Source: CAYLOP01 sp964385305 (GTDB lineage Bacteria > Chloroflexota > Anaerolineae > Anaerolineales > E44-bin32). Taken from it: 64,000 nucleotides of DNA. The notes beneath the pieces are model-generated. The model was given only the letters and a program-made list of their open reading frames with translations. It was not told the DNA's origin and made no database searches. A program made the translations under genes and the position numbers. This document shows, piece by piece, positions 17,074 to 26,097 of this stretch. Each line of letters starts with the position of its first letter. Within the stretch, counting starts at the first letter, position 1. Location of the stretch: contig CAYLOP010000001.1 of the NCBI GenBank assembly GCA_964385305.1, forward strand, positions 29,863 through 93,862, in the 5' to 3' direction.

Positions 17074-18276
17074 ATGCGTTTGTTATTCGTCGCGGACGGT
17101 CGCAGCCCTATTGCCCGTAATTGGATATCATACTTCGCCCAATCTGGTCATGAGGTGCATCTGCTATCGACCTTCCCATGCCAAGTCGATTTTACGCTGG
17201 CCTCCGTCGGTACAGCCTTCGTCGCTTTCAGCGGGGCAGCGGGGAAAACACGGACCGCAGATGCCCATCCGGTAGGCGGCGCATCGGGAATCGCCCTCCG
17301 TGCGTTCCTGCGTCATTGGTTGGGACCGTTGACGATCCCGCGTGCAGCAAAGCGTGTCCGTGGAGCGATCGACGAGATCAGCCCGGATTTGGTGCATGCG
17401 ATGCGCATACCCTTCGAGGGTATGCTGGCCGCTACAGCAGATCCGCCTGCACCTCTCCTGATCTCTGTTTGGGGCAATGATTTCACACTCCACGCGAACG
17501 CATCACCTGGCATGATGTGGCTCACGAGGCGTGCAGTGAGCCGCGCGGATGCACTGCATACGGACTGTCGCCGCGATATTCGCATAGCACATCGATGGGG
17601 CTTCGCTGAGGGGAAACCCGAGGTCGTGCTGCCCGGCGGGGGTGGTGTCCGTACGGATTTGTTTTTCCCTGGAGAACCAGGCTTGGATGCCATTCGGGGT
17701 GAAATGGCGGGCGTGTTGCGAGATATTCCTGAAGAAGCGCCAGTGGTCATCAACCCGCGTGGCTTCCGTGCATACGTGCGGAATGATACCTTCTTCCAGG
17801 CGATCCCCAGGATCTTGGAGGCGTATCCGGAGACGGTTTTCCTGTGTCCGTCGATGGCGGGTGAAAGGCAGGCGCTCTCTTGGATCGAGCGTTTGGGTAT
17901 TCGGACAAACGTACGCTTGCTCCCGCGACTCACACCGCCCGAGATGGCGGCGGCATACCGTCGATCGCAGGTCGCCGTATCGCCGAGCGAGCACGATGGA
18001 ACGCCGAACACCCTGCTGGAAGCCATGGCCTGCGGTTGTTTCCCCGTGGTTGGAGATTTGGAGTCGATCCGCGAGTGGATCGAAAACACGGTAAACGGGC
18101 TGCTGGTTGACCCTGCCGACCCTGCCGAGCTTGCAAGCGCTGTGGTTCAGAGCTTATCCAATCCTGAGATGCGCGCTCAAGGCAGAGCGTACAACCAGCG
18201 GTTTATCCGGGAGCGAGCCACACGCGAGCTTGTTATGAAGCAAGCAGAGGATTATTACCGGCAGCTTGTTGGATGA
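17074..18276 (+). CDS. Glycosyltransferase group 1
   Basis: A 400-residue GT-B transferase. It begins MRLLFVADGRSPIARNWI, with HAMRIPFEG and LLISVWGNDFTLHANAS in the acceptor domain. The donor domain contains INPRGFRAYVRNDTFFQA and SEHDGTPNTLLEAMACGCFPVVG, where the EX7E pair is SEHDGTPNTLLE. These features place it in GT4. Immediate tandem position after the preceding gene suggests co-translation. The following 140 bases hold the next gene's presumed promoter. Confidence 0.87.
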   Translation: MRLLFVADGRSPIARNWISYFAQSGHEVHLLSTFPCQVDFTLASVGTAFVAFSGAAGKTRTADAHPVGGASGIALRAFLRHWLGPLTIPRAAKRVRGAIDEISPDLVHAMRIPFEGMLAATADPPAPLLISVWGNDFTLHANASPGMMWLTRRAVSRADALHTDCRRDIRIAHRWGFAEGKPEVVLPGGGGVRTDLFFPGEPGLDAIRGEMAGVLRDIPEEAPVVINPRGFRAYVRNDTFFQAIPRILEAYPETVFLCPSMAGERQALSWIERLGIRTNVRLLPRLTPPEMAAAYRRSQVAVSPSEHDGTPNTLLEAMACGCFPVVGDLESIREWIENTVNGLLVDPADPAELASAVVQSLSNPEMRAQGRAYNQRFIRERATRELVMKQAEDYYRQLVG

Positions 18277-18460
18277 GGGGAATTCGCTGTGCTTGCAAGG
18301 GCTCAATTCGGAGCGTGAAACACATCGTTTTAGGTGCGATGCGGCGGATACCTCAGCGCCTTCCCTAATGCTATAATCCTCACATCGAAGAGGCGGTTAT
18401 CGGTTCTTATCAGATGGGATGAACCAACTCATCTCGAATAAAGTTGATCCTTGGATGCGT

Positions 18461-20629
18461 ATGAAGCAAATTGTGCAAGATGCCCGCTCAGGCGAAACGG
18501 TTGTGCTCGACGTGCCAGTCCCCAAGCCGGGTCCAGGAATGGCTTTGGTACGGACGGGGGCTTCCCTGATCTCCGTAGGCACAGAGCGAACCCTGGTCGA
18601 ATTTGCTGCAAAGAGCCTGGCGGGGAAGGCCCGCTCGCGACCCGATCTGGTTAAACAAGTCCTCGAAAAGGCACGTCGCGAGGGTCTACTGACGACAGCT
18701 GGAGCGGTGTTTAACCGACTCGATCAACCGATGCCCTTGGGCTATTCCTCTGCAGGTGAGGTTATAGCGGTTGGAGAAGGATTGCAGGGGTATCGGGTTG
18801 GTGACCGGGTCGCCTGTGCAGGCGGTGGCTATGCCGTCCATGCGGAGTACGCTGTCGTACCTCAGAATCTGCTTGCACACCTGCCAGAACAGGTAGATTT
18901 CGAATCGGGGGCGTTCGCCACGCTGGGAGCTGTTGCGCTGCATGGTTTTCGCCTTGCGGAAACGCAGGTTGGTGATCGAATTGCGGTAGTCGGGCTTGGA
19001 TTGCTGGGATTATTGGCTGCAGGAATCGCACGCGCGGCCGGATGTGATGTGTTCGGGGTCGATCTAGACGCCGCACGGGTGGCGTTAGCGCGCCAGATGG
19101 GAATCGAGGCTGAGTTGAGAGAGGGCGCCGAGGAAGTGGGGAACTCCCTGAGCCAAGGCGCCGGATTTGATGCAGTCCTCATATGTGCAGATACGAGCTC
19201 AAACGATCCGGTTGAACTCGCCGGCGAGCTGGCGCGCGATCGAGGGAGAGTGGTTGCGGTCGGCGCAGTGGGCATGAATGTGCCGCGCAGAGTCTATTAT
19301 CAAAAGGAACTCAACCTTATCATCTCGCGGTCTTATGGGCCTGGCCGGTATGATCCTGTCTATGAGGAGGGGGGGCAGGATTACCCAATCGGCTACGTTC
19401 GCTGGACAGAAGGTCGCAATCTAGCCGCTTTCGTAGAATTGTTGGCAAGCGGCGAAGTGGATGTCGCACCCCTCATCAGCCATCGCTTCCCTATTGAACA
19501 GGGAACGGAAGCCTATGCCTTGATAACCGGTGGTTCGAGTGAACCATTTCTGGGGGTGCTACTTACCTACCCAGAGGTTGATTCGGCGTGGGAGCGTCTC
19601 CCTCGCATCACCCAATTGGAGACAAAAGCCTTAGCAGCAACATCGATGGTACGCCTTGGAGCCTTTGGTGCGGGGAATTTCGCGACGGCTGTGATGTTCC
19701 CAGCGTTGAAGGGATTGGATGGGCTCGAACTTGTCGGCTTGGCCACAGCTTCCGGTCTGAAAAGCACACACGTGGGTAGCAGGTACGGATTTGAATACGC
19801 CACCACAGATGAAGTACAAATCCTCTCGGATGAGCGTATCAATACGGTCGCTATTTTGACCCGGCATCATCTGCACGCAGGACAGGTCATCGCCGCGCTG
19901 GAGGCGGGAAAGCACGTATTTTGTGAGAAACCGCTGGCCATTCACCGCGAAGAGCTACAGACGATAGCCGCGACGCTCGAGGCGAGTGGGCGGATGCTCA
20001 TGGTCGGCTTCAACCGTCGTTTCGCGCCGCTGGCTGTGCGCATGAAAGCTTTCCTTGAGAAAGTGCACGAGCCGTTGATGCTGCACTACCGCATAAACGC
20101 GGGTTATTTGCCAGCGGAGCATTGGCTGCACGACCCCGATCAAGGCGGCGGCCGTATCATTGGTGAGGCCTGTCATTTCATCGACTTTCTCACGTTCCTG
20201 ATTGGTGAACCACCCAGCCGTGTGCAGGCAAGGGGATTGCCAGATCAGGGTAGATATTATGAAGATAATGTCATCATGACATTTGAATTCCCCAGTGGTT
20301 CGCTCGGCACCGTAGCTTACCTGGCCGGTGGGGATCGAGCATTTCCAAAGGAGCGGGTAGAAGCGATCGGCGGCGGTCATGTGGCGGTCTTGGACGATTT
20401 TCGAAGCCTAGAGACCTATCATGCTGGCAGCCGAAAGGTTCAACGTTCACGGCTGCGGCAGGATAAGGGGCATCGTGCTGAGTGGGAGGCTTTCGTCGCC
20501 GCGCTGACCCGAGGTGAAGTGCCGCCCATATCATACGACCACCTGTTTGCTGTAACACAAGCCTCGTTCCTTGCGGTTGAGTCCTTGCGCTCAGGCGAGG
20601 GAATCACTTTGGATCCCCCAATTGCGTGA
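18461..20629 (+). CDS. Fused zinc-type dehydrogenase and Gfo/Idh/MocA oxidoreductase
   Basis: A two-domain oxidoreductase of about 722 residues. The first half is a medium-chain (zinc-type) alcohol dehydrogenase-like domain with SLISVGTERTLVEF, PLGYSSAGEVIAVGEGLQGY and the Rossmann segment AVVGLGLLGLLAAGIA. The second half is a Gfo/Idh/MocA domain with RLGAFGAGNFATAVMFPAL, GKHVFCEKPLAI and GEACHFIDFLTFLIG. This bi-domain type commonly sits next to heparinase-like genes in exopolysaccharide loci, as here, where the stop overlaps the next ATG. It probably oxidises or reduces a nucleotide sugar or uronate. A longer start exists at 18419; MKQIVQD at 18461 matches homologous N-termini. A TATAAT at 18372-18377 may be its -10 box. 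Confidence 0.88.
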   Translation: MKQIVQDARSGETVVLDVPVPKPGPGMALVRTGASLISVGTERTLVEFAAKSLAGKARSRPDLVKQVLEKARREGLLTTAGAVFNRLDQPMPLGYSSAGEVIAVGEGLQGYRVGDRVACAGGGYAVHAEYAVVPQNLLAHLPEQVDFESGAFATLGAVALHGFRLAETQVGDRIAVVGLGLLGLLAAGIARAAGCDVFGVDLDAARVALARQMGIEAELREGAEEVGNSLSQGAGFDAVLICADTSSNDPVELAGELARDRGRVVAVGAVGMNVPRRVYYQKELNLIISRSYGPGRYDPVYEEGGQDYPIGYVRWTEGRNLAAFVELLASGEVDVAPLISHRFPIEQGTEAYALITGGSSEPFLGVLLTYPEVDSAWERLPRITQLETKALAATSMVRLGAFGAGNFATAVMFPALKGLDGLELVGLATASGLKSTHVGSRYGFEYATTDEVQILSDERINTVAILTRHHLHAGQVIAALEAGKHVFCEKPLAIHREELQTIAATLEASGRMLMVGFNRRFAPLAVRMKAFLEKVHEPLMLHYRINAGYLPAEHWLHDPDQGGGRIIGEACHFIDFLTFLIGEPPSRVQARGLPDQGRYYEDNVIMTFEFPSGSLGTVAYLAGGDRAFPKERVEAIGGGHVAVLDDFRSLETYHAGSRKVQRSRLRQDKGHRAEWEAFVAALTRGEVPPISYDHLFAVTQASFLAVESLRSGEGITLDPPIA

Positions 20630-22854
20630 TGGGCCCGCGAATGCCGGCGCTGCGCGCCATACGTGAAATCGGTGTTGGTCCCCTAAGTCTTAATGCACGC
20701 TACCACATCCTGCTCCGCAGCGGCTGGCCGCGCCGGAGCACGCCAGCCTTAGAGTGGGAGGCGAAGCCGCTTGAACGCTGGCTACGCCCAGGAATCCCTC
20801 CAACAGGCCAGGATTATGCCGTGTATCGGCAGAAGAACGCCCCTGTATTCTTCCTCCCCAAAGAGCATGAATTTACCCAGGCCCTGAAGCATATCCATCA
20901 CGGTAGCGTCAAGGATGCATTTGTAGAGGCAGAAGCACTGCTTGAAGGTAAATTCAATCTCTTCGGCATCGCTGAAGTCGATGTGGGGTTCCCGCCTGAT
21001 TGGGGTGCCTTTGCGCCGCTGGCTGGGGGTGAGACCAGCGGGCGCGTGGATCTAAACCATCATTGGTCGGTCTACGATGCGGCGTCCTTTCCTGCCGACG
21101 TCAAACTGCTATGGGAGTTGAGCCGGTTTGGGTGGGTTTATCCTCTGATTCGCGCCTATGCGTTGTCGGGCGAGGTCCGCTATGTGGATGGTTTCTACAC
21201 ACTCGTCGATTCCTGGCGCAAAGCGAACCGCCCCAATGCTGGCCCACACTGGCTATCCGCGCAGGAAGTGGCGCTGCGGCTGATGGCGCTCGTCACCGCA
21301 ACCTACGCCTTTCAGCGGAATTTGGTGGAAGACGGGGAGCGATTGTCTCAACTTGTGCAGATGATTGCTGTACATGCCGCCCGAATCCCACCCACGATGT
21401 TGTATGCTCGCGCGCAGGGCAACAATCATCTGCTCACCGAGGCACTCGCACTCTATACGGTAGGTGTGCTTTTCCCTGAACTTCGACCGGCGGATCGCTG
21501 GCAGGAACTAGGTCGACGTTGGCTATTGCGGGCGTTGGACCAACAGATCTTTCCAGATGGTGGATATGTGCAGCATTCCACGAATTATCATCGTCTCGCG
21601 CTCCAGGCAGGATTATGGGCGGCACGCCTTGCCGAGGTACACGGTGCCCCTCTCCCGCCTCCAAGTTTAGAAGCCCTCCGCCGGCTAACCCATTGCCTGA
21701 GCGCTCTTGTTGATTCGGAGCGTGGCTGTGCCCCCAATTTTGGTCCCAATGACGGAGCGCTCATCCTGCCGTGGAGCACATGTAGCTTCGATGATTTTCG
21801 CCCTGTCGTGCAGGCTGGCATGCGAGCGTTCGTGGGGCAACCGATCTACGATGCGGGGCTATGGGATGAGGAAAGCGTATGGTTGGGTCTCCTTCAGGTA
21901 GCAAGCCAGACCCACGAAGACCCCTCTCCGATTTCACTTAATCTGCAAGGACGGACCACCGTATCCTTAGAGACGTTTCCCTACGCAGGCCTGCATATCC
22001 TGGGCTGCGGACGATCTCACGGCGTTCTGCGCTGTGCCCGATTTCAAACCCGGCCGGGACATTCAGATCAACTCCATTTTGATTTATGGCGGGATGGCCA
22101 AGCCGTGGCACGCGATCCGGGAACCTATCTCTACAGCGGCGAACCGCCGTGGGATAATGGTCTGGTAGGCACTGCCGTACATAACACGATCCTCGTGGAC
22201 GGTATCGATCCCATGATCAAAGCAGGTCGGTTCCTGTGGCTTCGGTGGGCGCAGGGGCGGGTTTTGGGACGCTGGCGGACGGCAAGCGAAAAGCTCGAGA
22301 TCCTTGCTGCGGAACATCACGGTTACAGCCGGCTCGGCGTCATCAATCGCAGGACCCTTGTGCGTGCCGGTGAGAATCTCTGGTTGGTTGTTGATGATGT
22401 ACTTGGCGAGGGTGTCCACACTGCGAGCCTTGGATGGACACTTCCGGTTGGTGACTGGCAATGGGAGGGCGATTGCCTTGGTATCGTAAGTAGAGATGTG
22501 GGTTTGGAAGCGCGCATCGAAAGTCCATCAGGGGGCGCGTGGATCTATCGCGAGGGTCGTTTGCTAGCAGGCGAACCCACGACAGATGAATGTGAGGTAT
22601 GGGGTTGGATGTCCCCAACGTATGCCGAAAAAGAGCCTGCAATACGGTGGGGTGTGACGGTCAGGGATGCCCTTCCGATCCGATTGAAGACGTGGTGGAC
22701 CTTCGAGGGGGCGAATACCGAGGCGCTCCGCGTTGGTTGGCGCCTACCGCGTGGAGACGCGGTGGCTGTAGAATGGCTCGAAATGGATGGGGAGTATTTG
22801 GACACCGACAATGCATATCTTGTTGATTCATCAGGCGTTCGCCGCGCTGGATGA
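20626..22854 (+). CDS. Heparinase II/III family protein (alginate lyase-like)
   Basis: A 742-residue protein with the two-part architecture of polysaccharide lyase-like heparinases. An (alpha/alpha) toroid includes LLWELSRFGWVYPLIRAYAL and GNNHLLTEALALY. The C-terminal beta-sheet domain contains HSDQLHFDLWRDG, DPGTYLYSG and VHNTILVDG, matching the Heparinase_II_III C-terminal domain. No signal peptide is visible, as is usual for members within biosynthetic loci, where they may act on the polymer or its intermediates instead of degrading host material. The ATGA overlap with the preceding bi-domain gene shows coupling. A uronic-acid-containing product agrees with wecC upstream. Confidence 0.88.
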   Translation: MMGPRMPALRAIREIGVGPLSLNARYHILLRSGWPRRSTPALEWEAKPLERWLRPGIPPTGQDYAVYRQKNAPVFFLPKEHEFTQALKHIHHGSVKDAFVEAEALLEGKFNLFGIAEVDVGFPPDWGAFAPLAGGETSGRVDLNHHWSVYDAASFPADVKLLWELSRFGWVYPLIRAYALSGEVRYVDGFYTLVDSWRKANRPNAGPHWLSAQEVALRLMALVTATYAFQRNLVEDGERLSQLVQMIAVHAARIPPTMLYARAQGNNHLLTEALALYTVGVLFPELRPADRWQELGRRWLLRALDQQIFPDGGYVQHSTNYHRLALQAGLWAARLAEVHGAPLPPPSLEALRRLTHCLSALVDSERGCAPNFGPNDGALILPWSTCSFDDFRPVVQAGMRAFVGQPIYDAGLWDEESVWLGLLQVASQTHEDPSPISLNLQGRTTVSLETFPYAGLHILGCGRSHGVLRCARFQTRPGHSDQLHFDLWRDGQAVARDPGTYLYSGEPPWDNGLVGTAVHNTILVDGIDPMIKAGRFLWLRWAQGRVLGRWRTASEKLEILAAEHHGYSRLGVINRRTLVRAGENLWLVVDDVLGEGVHTASLGWTLPVGDWQWEGDCLGIVSRDVGLEARIESPSGGAWIYREGRLLAGEPTTDECEVWGWMSPTYAEKEPAIRWGVTVRDALPIRLKTWWTFEGANTEALRVGWRLPRGDAVAVEWLEMDGEYLDTDNAYLVDSSGVRRAG

Positions 22855-24058
22855 GCCGGGTGGCACCCGGCATCATGAGATCGCCCGCCACCTTGTGGCT
22901 CAAGGTCATAAGGTGACCGTGATCACGGGGCAGATGAGCTACTTGACCGGTGAACGCACCGCGAGCGGCTGGCTGCATAAAACCGTCGATGATGTCGGTG
23001 TGGAAATATGGCGATGCTACTCCTACCCTGCCTGGCATCGCTCCTTTTTTCATCGCTTACTGAGCTTTCTAAGCTTCATGTTCTCTGCATGTATCGCAGG
23101 GCTTCGTGTGCGCAACGTGGATCTGGTATGGGGCACCTCACCACCGCTGTTTCAGGGACTTGCCTCATGGGCGGTGGCAAGGTTCAGGGGAAGGAAGTTC
23201 TTGTTCGAGGTTCGTGATCTGTGGCCTTATTTTGCGGTAGCAGTCGATGTGTTGCGCCAGCCCATCCTGATATGGCTATCCGAGGGCTTGGAACGTTTCT
23301 TATATCGCCGCGCGGATCATGTGGTGGTAAATTCACCGGGTTACATCGACCATGTTTGTGCTCGAGGCGCACGTGCGGTCGAACTGGTGCCCAACGGTGT
23401 GGATGTGTCGATGTTCGATCCTAGTGAGGAGGGTGTCGAGTTTCGGCAGATGCATGGCCTGGAGGGGAAATTTATTGCCCTTTATGCGGGCGCACATGGC
23501 ATATCCAATGATCTGGCTGTGCTATTAACGGCAGCAGAAAAACTATCCGACGTGGAGGATCTGGTCATTGTTTTCCTCGGTGATGGCAAGGAGAAAGCTG
23601 ACTTAATGGAAAGCGCGGAAGAAGCGAGGATCGAGAACGTGCGCTTCCTTCCGCCACTCAGCAAAGCCGAAATGCCGAGAGCTTTGGCGGCTGCGGATCT
23701 CTGTATTGCCATCTTGAAACCAATCGAAGCCTATAAGATGACCTATCCGAACAAAGTTTTCGACTACATGGCGGCTGGTCGGCCTGTGATCCTGGCCATT
23801 GATGGTGTTATTCGAGAGGTTGTGGAGCGGGCGGGTGCGGGTCTCTTTGCGATGCCAGGAGATCCAGAGGCGATTGCAAGGGCTATTCGTCGTTTGAAAA
23901 TGGACCCAGAGACCAGGTTGCGCATGGGCAAGTCTGGGCGTGATTTTGTCGAGCAGCATTTTGACCGGCCTGCATCCGCGAGAAAGATGCGACGGCTAAT
24001 GGTGGGTATGGTGGGCGCGGATGAGTCTGTTAACCGGGGAATGCGCGCAGGCGAGTGA
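22811..24058 (+). CDS. WbuB-like glycosyltransferase
   Basis: A 415-residue GT4 transferase of the WbuB/L-fucosamine transferase type. It begins MHILLIHQAFAALDEPGGTRH, with WGTSPPLFQGL, FEVRDLWP and VPNGVDVSMFDP. The donor side has LYAGAHGISNDLAVLL, FLGDGKEKADL and KVFDYMAAGRPVILA. Overlap of 44 bases with the heparinase gene is long but supported by the family N-terminus. The membrane-associated helix HRLLSFLSFMFSACIAGL in the N-domain is typical. It would act on the lipid-linked chain early in repeat assembly, next to the priming transferase that follows. Confidence 0.9.
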   Translation: MHILLIHQAFAALDEPGGTRHHEIARHLVAQGHKVTVITGQMSYLTGERTASGWLHKTVDDVGVEIWRCYSYPAWHRSFFHRLLSFLSFMFSACIAGLRVRNVDLVWGTSPPLFQGLASWAVARFRGRKFLFEVRDLWPYFAVAVDVLRQPILIWLSEGLERFLYRRADHVVVNSPGYIDHVCARGARAVELVPNGVDVSMFDPSEEGVEFRQMHGLEGKFIALYAGAHGISNDLAVLLTAAEKLSDVEDLVIVFLGDGKEKADLMESAEEARIENVRFLPPLSKAEMPRALAAADLCIAILKPIEAYKMTYPNKVFDYMAAGRPVILAIDGVIREVVERAGAGLFAMPGDPEAIARAIRRLKMDPETRLRMGKSGRDFVEQHFDRPASARKMRRLMVGMVGADESVNRGMRAGE

Positions 24059-24071
24059 TCTAAGGCATACG

Positions 24072-24698
24072 ATGAAGCTGTTCCCTGAAGGAATCCCACG
24101 CCTGAAACGCACCTTCGACCTCTTGCTGGCAGTTCCAGGCATCCTTTTAATTAGTCCTCTGATGGGCGCGATCGCGCTTGTCATTCGATTTGCCATGGGA
24201 CGCCCTGTGCTTTTCCGTCAAACCCGCCCCGGATATCGTGGCGAGCCATTCGTTGTCTATAAATTCCGAACGATGGCGGAAGCCCGTGATGCGGAAGGGA
24301 ATCTTCTTCCCGACGAGGTACGGCTAACACGCTTGGGCCGGTTCTTACGGTCTTTTAGTCTTGATGAGTTGCCCGAATTGATCAATGTTGTGCGTGGTGA
24401 GATGAGCCTCGTGGGTCCCCGCCCCCTTCTCATGCAATATATTGAGCGTTACACGCCAGAACAGGCCAGGCGACATGATGTCTTACCAGGGATGACCGGC
24501 TGGGCGCAAGTTCGCGGACGCAATGTGTTACGTTGGGAGGATCGTTTTCAGCTAGACGTGTGGTATGTGGACCATTGGTCACCTTGGTTGGACATTAAAA
24601 TTCTACTCCTTACGCTGTGGAAAGTGATCAAGCGGGAGGGGATCAGCCAGCCAGGACATGCGACCATGGGTGAGTTTCAGGGGTATCCAGACCTATAG
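24072..24698 (+). CDS. PglC-type undecaprenyl-phosphate sugar phosphotransferase
   Basis: A 208-residue monotopic phosphoglycosyl transferase, the priming enzyme that moves a sugar phosphate from a UDP-sugar to undecaprenyl phosphate. It has KRTFDLLLAVPGILLISPL (membrane re-entrant helix), FRQTRPGYRGEPFVVYKFRTM, the catalytic DELPELINVVRGEMSLVGPRP and PGMTGWAQVRGRN. The size is that of the PglC core without extra transmembrane domains. ATG 24072 is preferred over an in-frame start at 24021 inside the previous gene. It is the last gene of the glycosyltransferase block. Confidence 0.92.
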   Translation: MKLFPEGIPRLKRTFDLLLAVPGILLISPLMGAIALVIRFAMGRPVLFRQTRPGYRGEPFVVYKFRTMAEARDAEGNLLPDEVRLTRLGRFLRSFSLDELPELINVVRGEMSLVGPRPLLMQYIERYTPEQARRHDVLPGMTGWAQVRGRNVLRWEDRFQLDVWYVDHWSPWLDIKILLLTLWKVIKREGISQPGHATMGEFQGYPDL

Positions 24699-24752
24699 AT
24701 ATTATCTATAGGCAAGGTGGTTTGAGCTTAGAAAAAAGCTATTTATTGCACT

Positions 24753-24787
24753 TGCGCCCTTGGGAAAAGGGCAGTAGGATGGGCGCA
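24753..24787 (+). other. Leader with two mutually exclusive hairpins
   Basis: Ahead of the 62-residue gene, TGCGCCC (24753-24759) can pair with GGGCGCA (24781-24787). GCCCTT (24756-24761) can instead pair with AAGGGC (24767-24772). The two pairings share bases and cannot form together. No known riboswitch class was recognised. Confidence 0.3.
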
Positions 24788-24829
24788 TAGGGAAATAAAA
24801 CTAGATAGCATGCTAAAAGGAGGGTTATC

Positions 24830-25018
24830 GTGAAAGAGGCATTGGAGTTCTATGATGTGAAGTCACGCTCCAAATTTACGGCTACAGACTGGCGAATTGA
24901 AACGAAAGTGGCAAAGGGCCGGACACGATACTTTGCCGTCACAAAAGCTCCAGCTGGCACTCATGAGGCATGGCGCATTGTAAGCGCTGATTTTGCGAAG
25001 GCGAATCTTCACCTTTGA
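24830..25018 (+). CDS. Small hypothetical protein
   Basis: A 62-residue protein read from a GTG placed eight bases after a strong AAAGGAGGG site. It begins MKEALEFYDVKSRSKFTAT and contains VAKGRTRYFAVTKAP, a pattern of charged strands typical of a small globular beta-rich protein. I recognise it only as a short conserved hypothetical type. It stands between the priming transferase and the dehydrogenase block, with a possible structured leader before it and an inverted repeat after it. Confidence 0.7.
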   Translation: MKEALEFYDVKSRSKFTATDWRIETKVAKGRTRYFAVTKAPAGTHEAWRIVSADFAKANLHL

Positions 25019-25042
25019 TCCAAGCTTCATGCGAAAATCGAA

Positions 25043-25079
25043 TACAACGAGCCGTTCCCCAGAGAATTGGCTCGTTGTA
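25043..25079. terminator. Inverted repeat, possible terminator
   Basis: TACAACGAGCC (25043-25053) and GGCTCGTTGTA (25069-25079) form a perfect 11-base-pair stem with a 15-base loop. There is no clear T run after it, so it may be a rho-independent terminator of weak type or an mRNA-stabilising hairpin. Confidence 0.45.
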
Positions 25080-25170
25080 CTTCATATACCAACTTCGTTT
25101 CAGGTGGTGGTATCATTTCCCTGTCCCTTTTAATTTTGGCTTCTTGTGAGTCAATTGAGGCCGACCAACG

Positions 25171-26097
25171 ATGTTTTTTGACACCACCCCTTCAGGTTTT
25201 TATCATCAAATGCTCCGCATTCGCCGATTTGAGGAAACGGTGCTCGATCGCTTCCCGCGCGGTTTGTTTTATGGAACAACACATACCTATATCGGTCAGG
25301 AAGCGAATGCTGTAGGTGTCCTGTCATGGCTGGAAGAGGGCGACGTCGTGGTTAGCAACCACCGCTGCCACGGTCACTTCTTGGCGTATGGGGGCTCTAT
25401 GCATGCCCTTGCGGCGGAATTAATGGGGCGTGCGACGGGCGTTTGCGGTGGACGTGGGGGGAGCCAGCATCTCAAATGGAAGAATTTCTACGCCAACGGC
25501 ATCTTAGGCGGAACGGTCCCTCTCGCGGTTGGTATGGCGTTTGCGGAAGTCATAATCGGCAGTGGTCAGGTTGTCTTCTTATTTATCGGCGATGGCACAT
25601 TGGGTCAGGGTGTGGTTTATGAGAGCCTTAACATGGCCTCTCTTTGGCATCTGCCCCTGGTTATCACGCTAGAAAACAACCGTTACGCGCAGAGTACACC
25701 CATCCATCTGAATCTAGCCGGGGATATCGAGGCCCGTTTCAGGGCGTTTGACTTACCCGCCGTGGCGCTTGAAGCCAGCGATGTCAACTTGGTCCGTGAG
25801 GCGGCAGAGGATGTTATCGGGAACGTTCGCGAGGACGGTGGGCCTCAGGCGATTGTATTGCACACTTATCGCTTCGCCCCGCATTCCAAGGGCGATGACA
25901 CCCGCGACCCGCAGGAGATCGCGCACTTTCGTGCCGAGGATCCTCTCCTGAAGCAAGCGGAAGCCCTCCACCCTGCAGATCGTGAGCGAATTGAGCATGA
26001 AACCGAGGCCGAGGTAAATGAAGCGTTTCGTTTGGCCGAAGCCGATCCCCTTGCCGATCCAGCGGCTCTAGCCCCAGCTTTGGGATTCAAACCATGA
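25171..26097 (+). CDS. 2-oxoacid dehydrogenase E1 component, alpha subunit
   Basis: A 308-residue thiamine-diphosphate enzyme subunit related to pyruvate, acetoin and branched-chain 2-oxoacid dehydrogenase E1-alpha. The ThDP motif is present as GDGTLGQGVVYESLNMA with the closing ENN about 30 residues later. Other landmarks are MLRIRRFEETVLDRF, HTYIGQEANAVGVL, RCHGHFLAYGG and GRGGSQHL. With E1-beta it should decarboxylate a 2-oxoacid and pass the acyl group to a lipoyl domain; such a domain is encoded two genes downstream, fused to a sugar acyltransferase. No E3 gene lies nearby. The stop overlaps the E1-beta ATG by four bases. Confidence 0.92.
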   Translation: MFFDTTPSGFYHQMLRIRRFEETVLDRFPRGLFYGTTHTYIGQEANAVGVLSWLEEGDVVVSNHRCHGHFLAYGGSMHALAAELMGRATGVCGGRGGSQHLKWKNFYANGILGGTVPLAVGMAFAEVIIGSGQVVFLFIGDGTLGQGVVYESLNMASLWHLPLVITLENNRYAQSTPIHLNLAGDIEARFRAFDLPAVALEASDVNLVREAAEDVIGNVREDGGPQAIVLHTYRFAPHSKGDDTRDPQEIAHFRAEDPLLKQAEALHPADRERIEHETEAEVNEAFRLAEADPLADPAALAPALGFKP

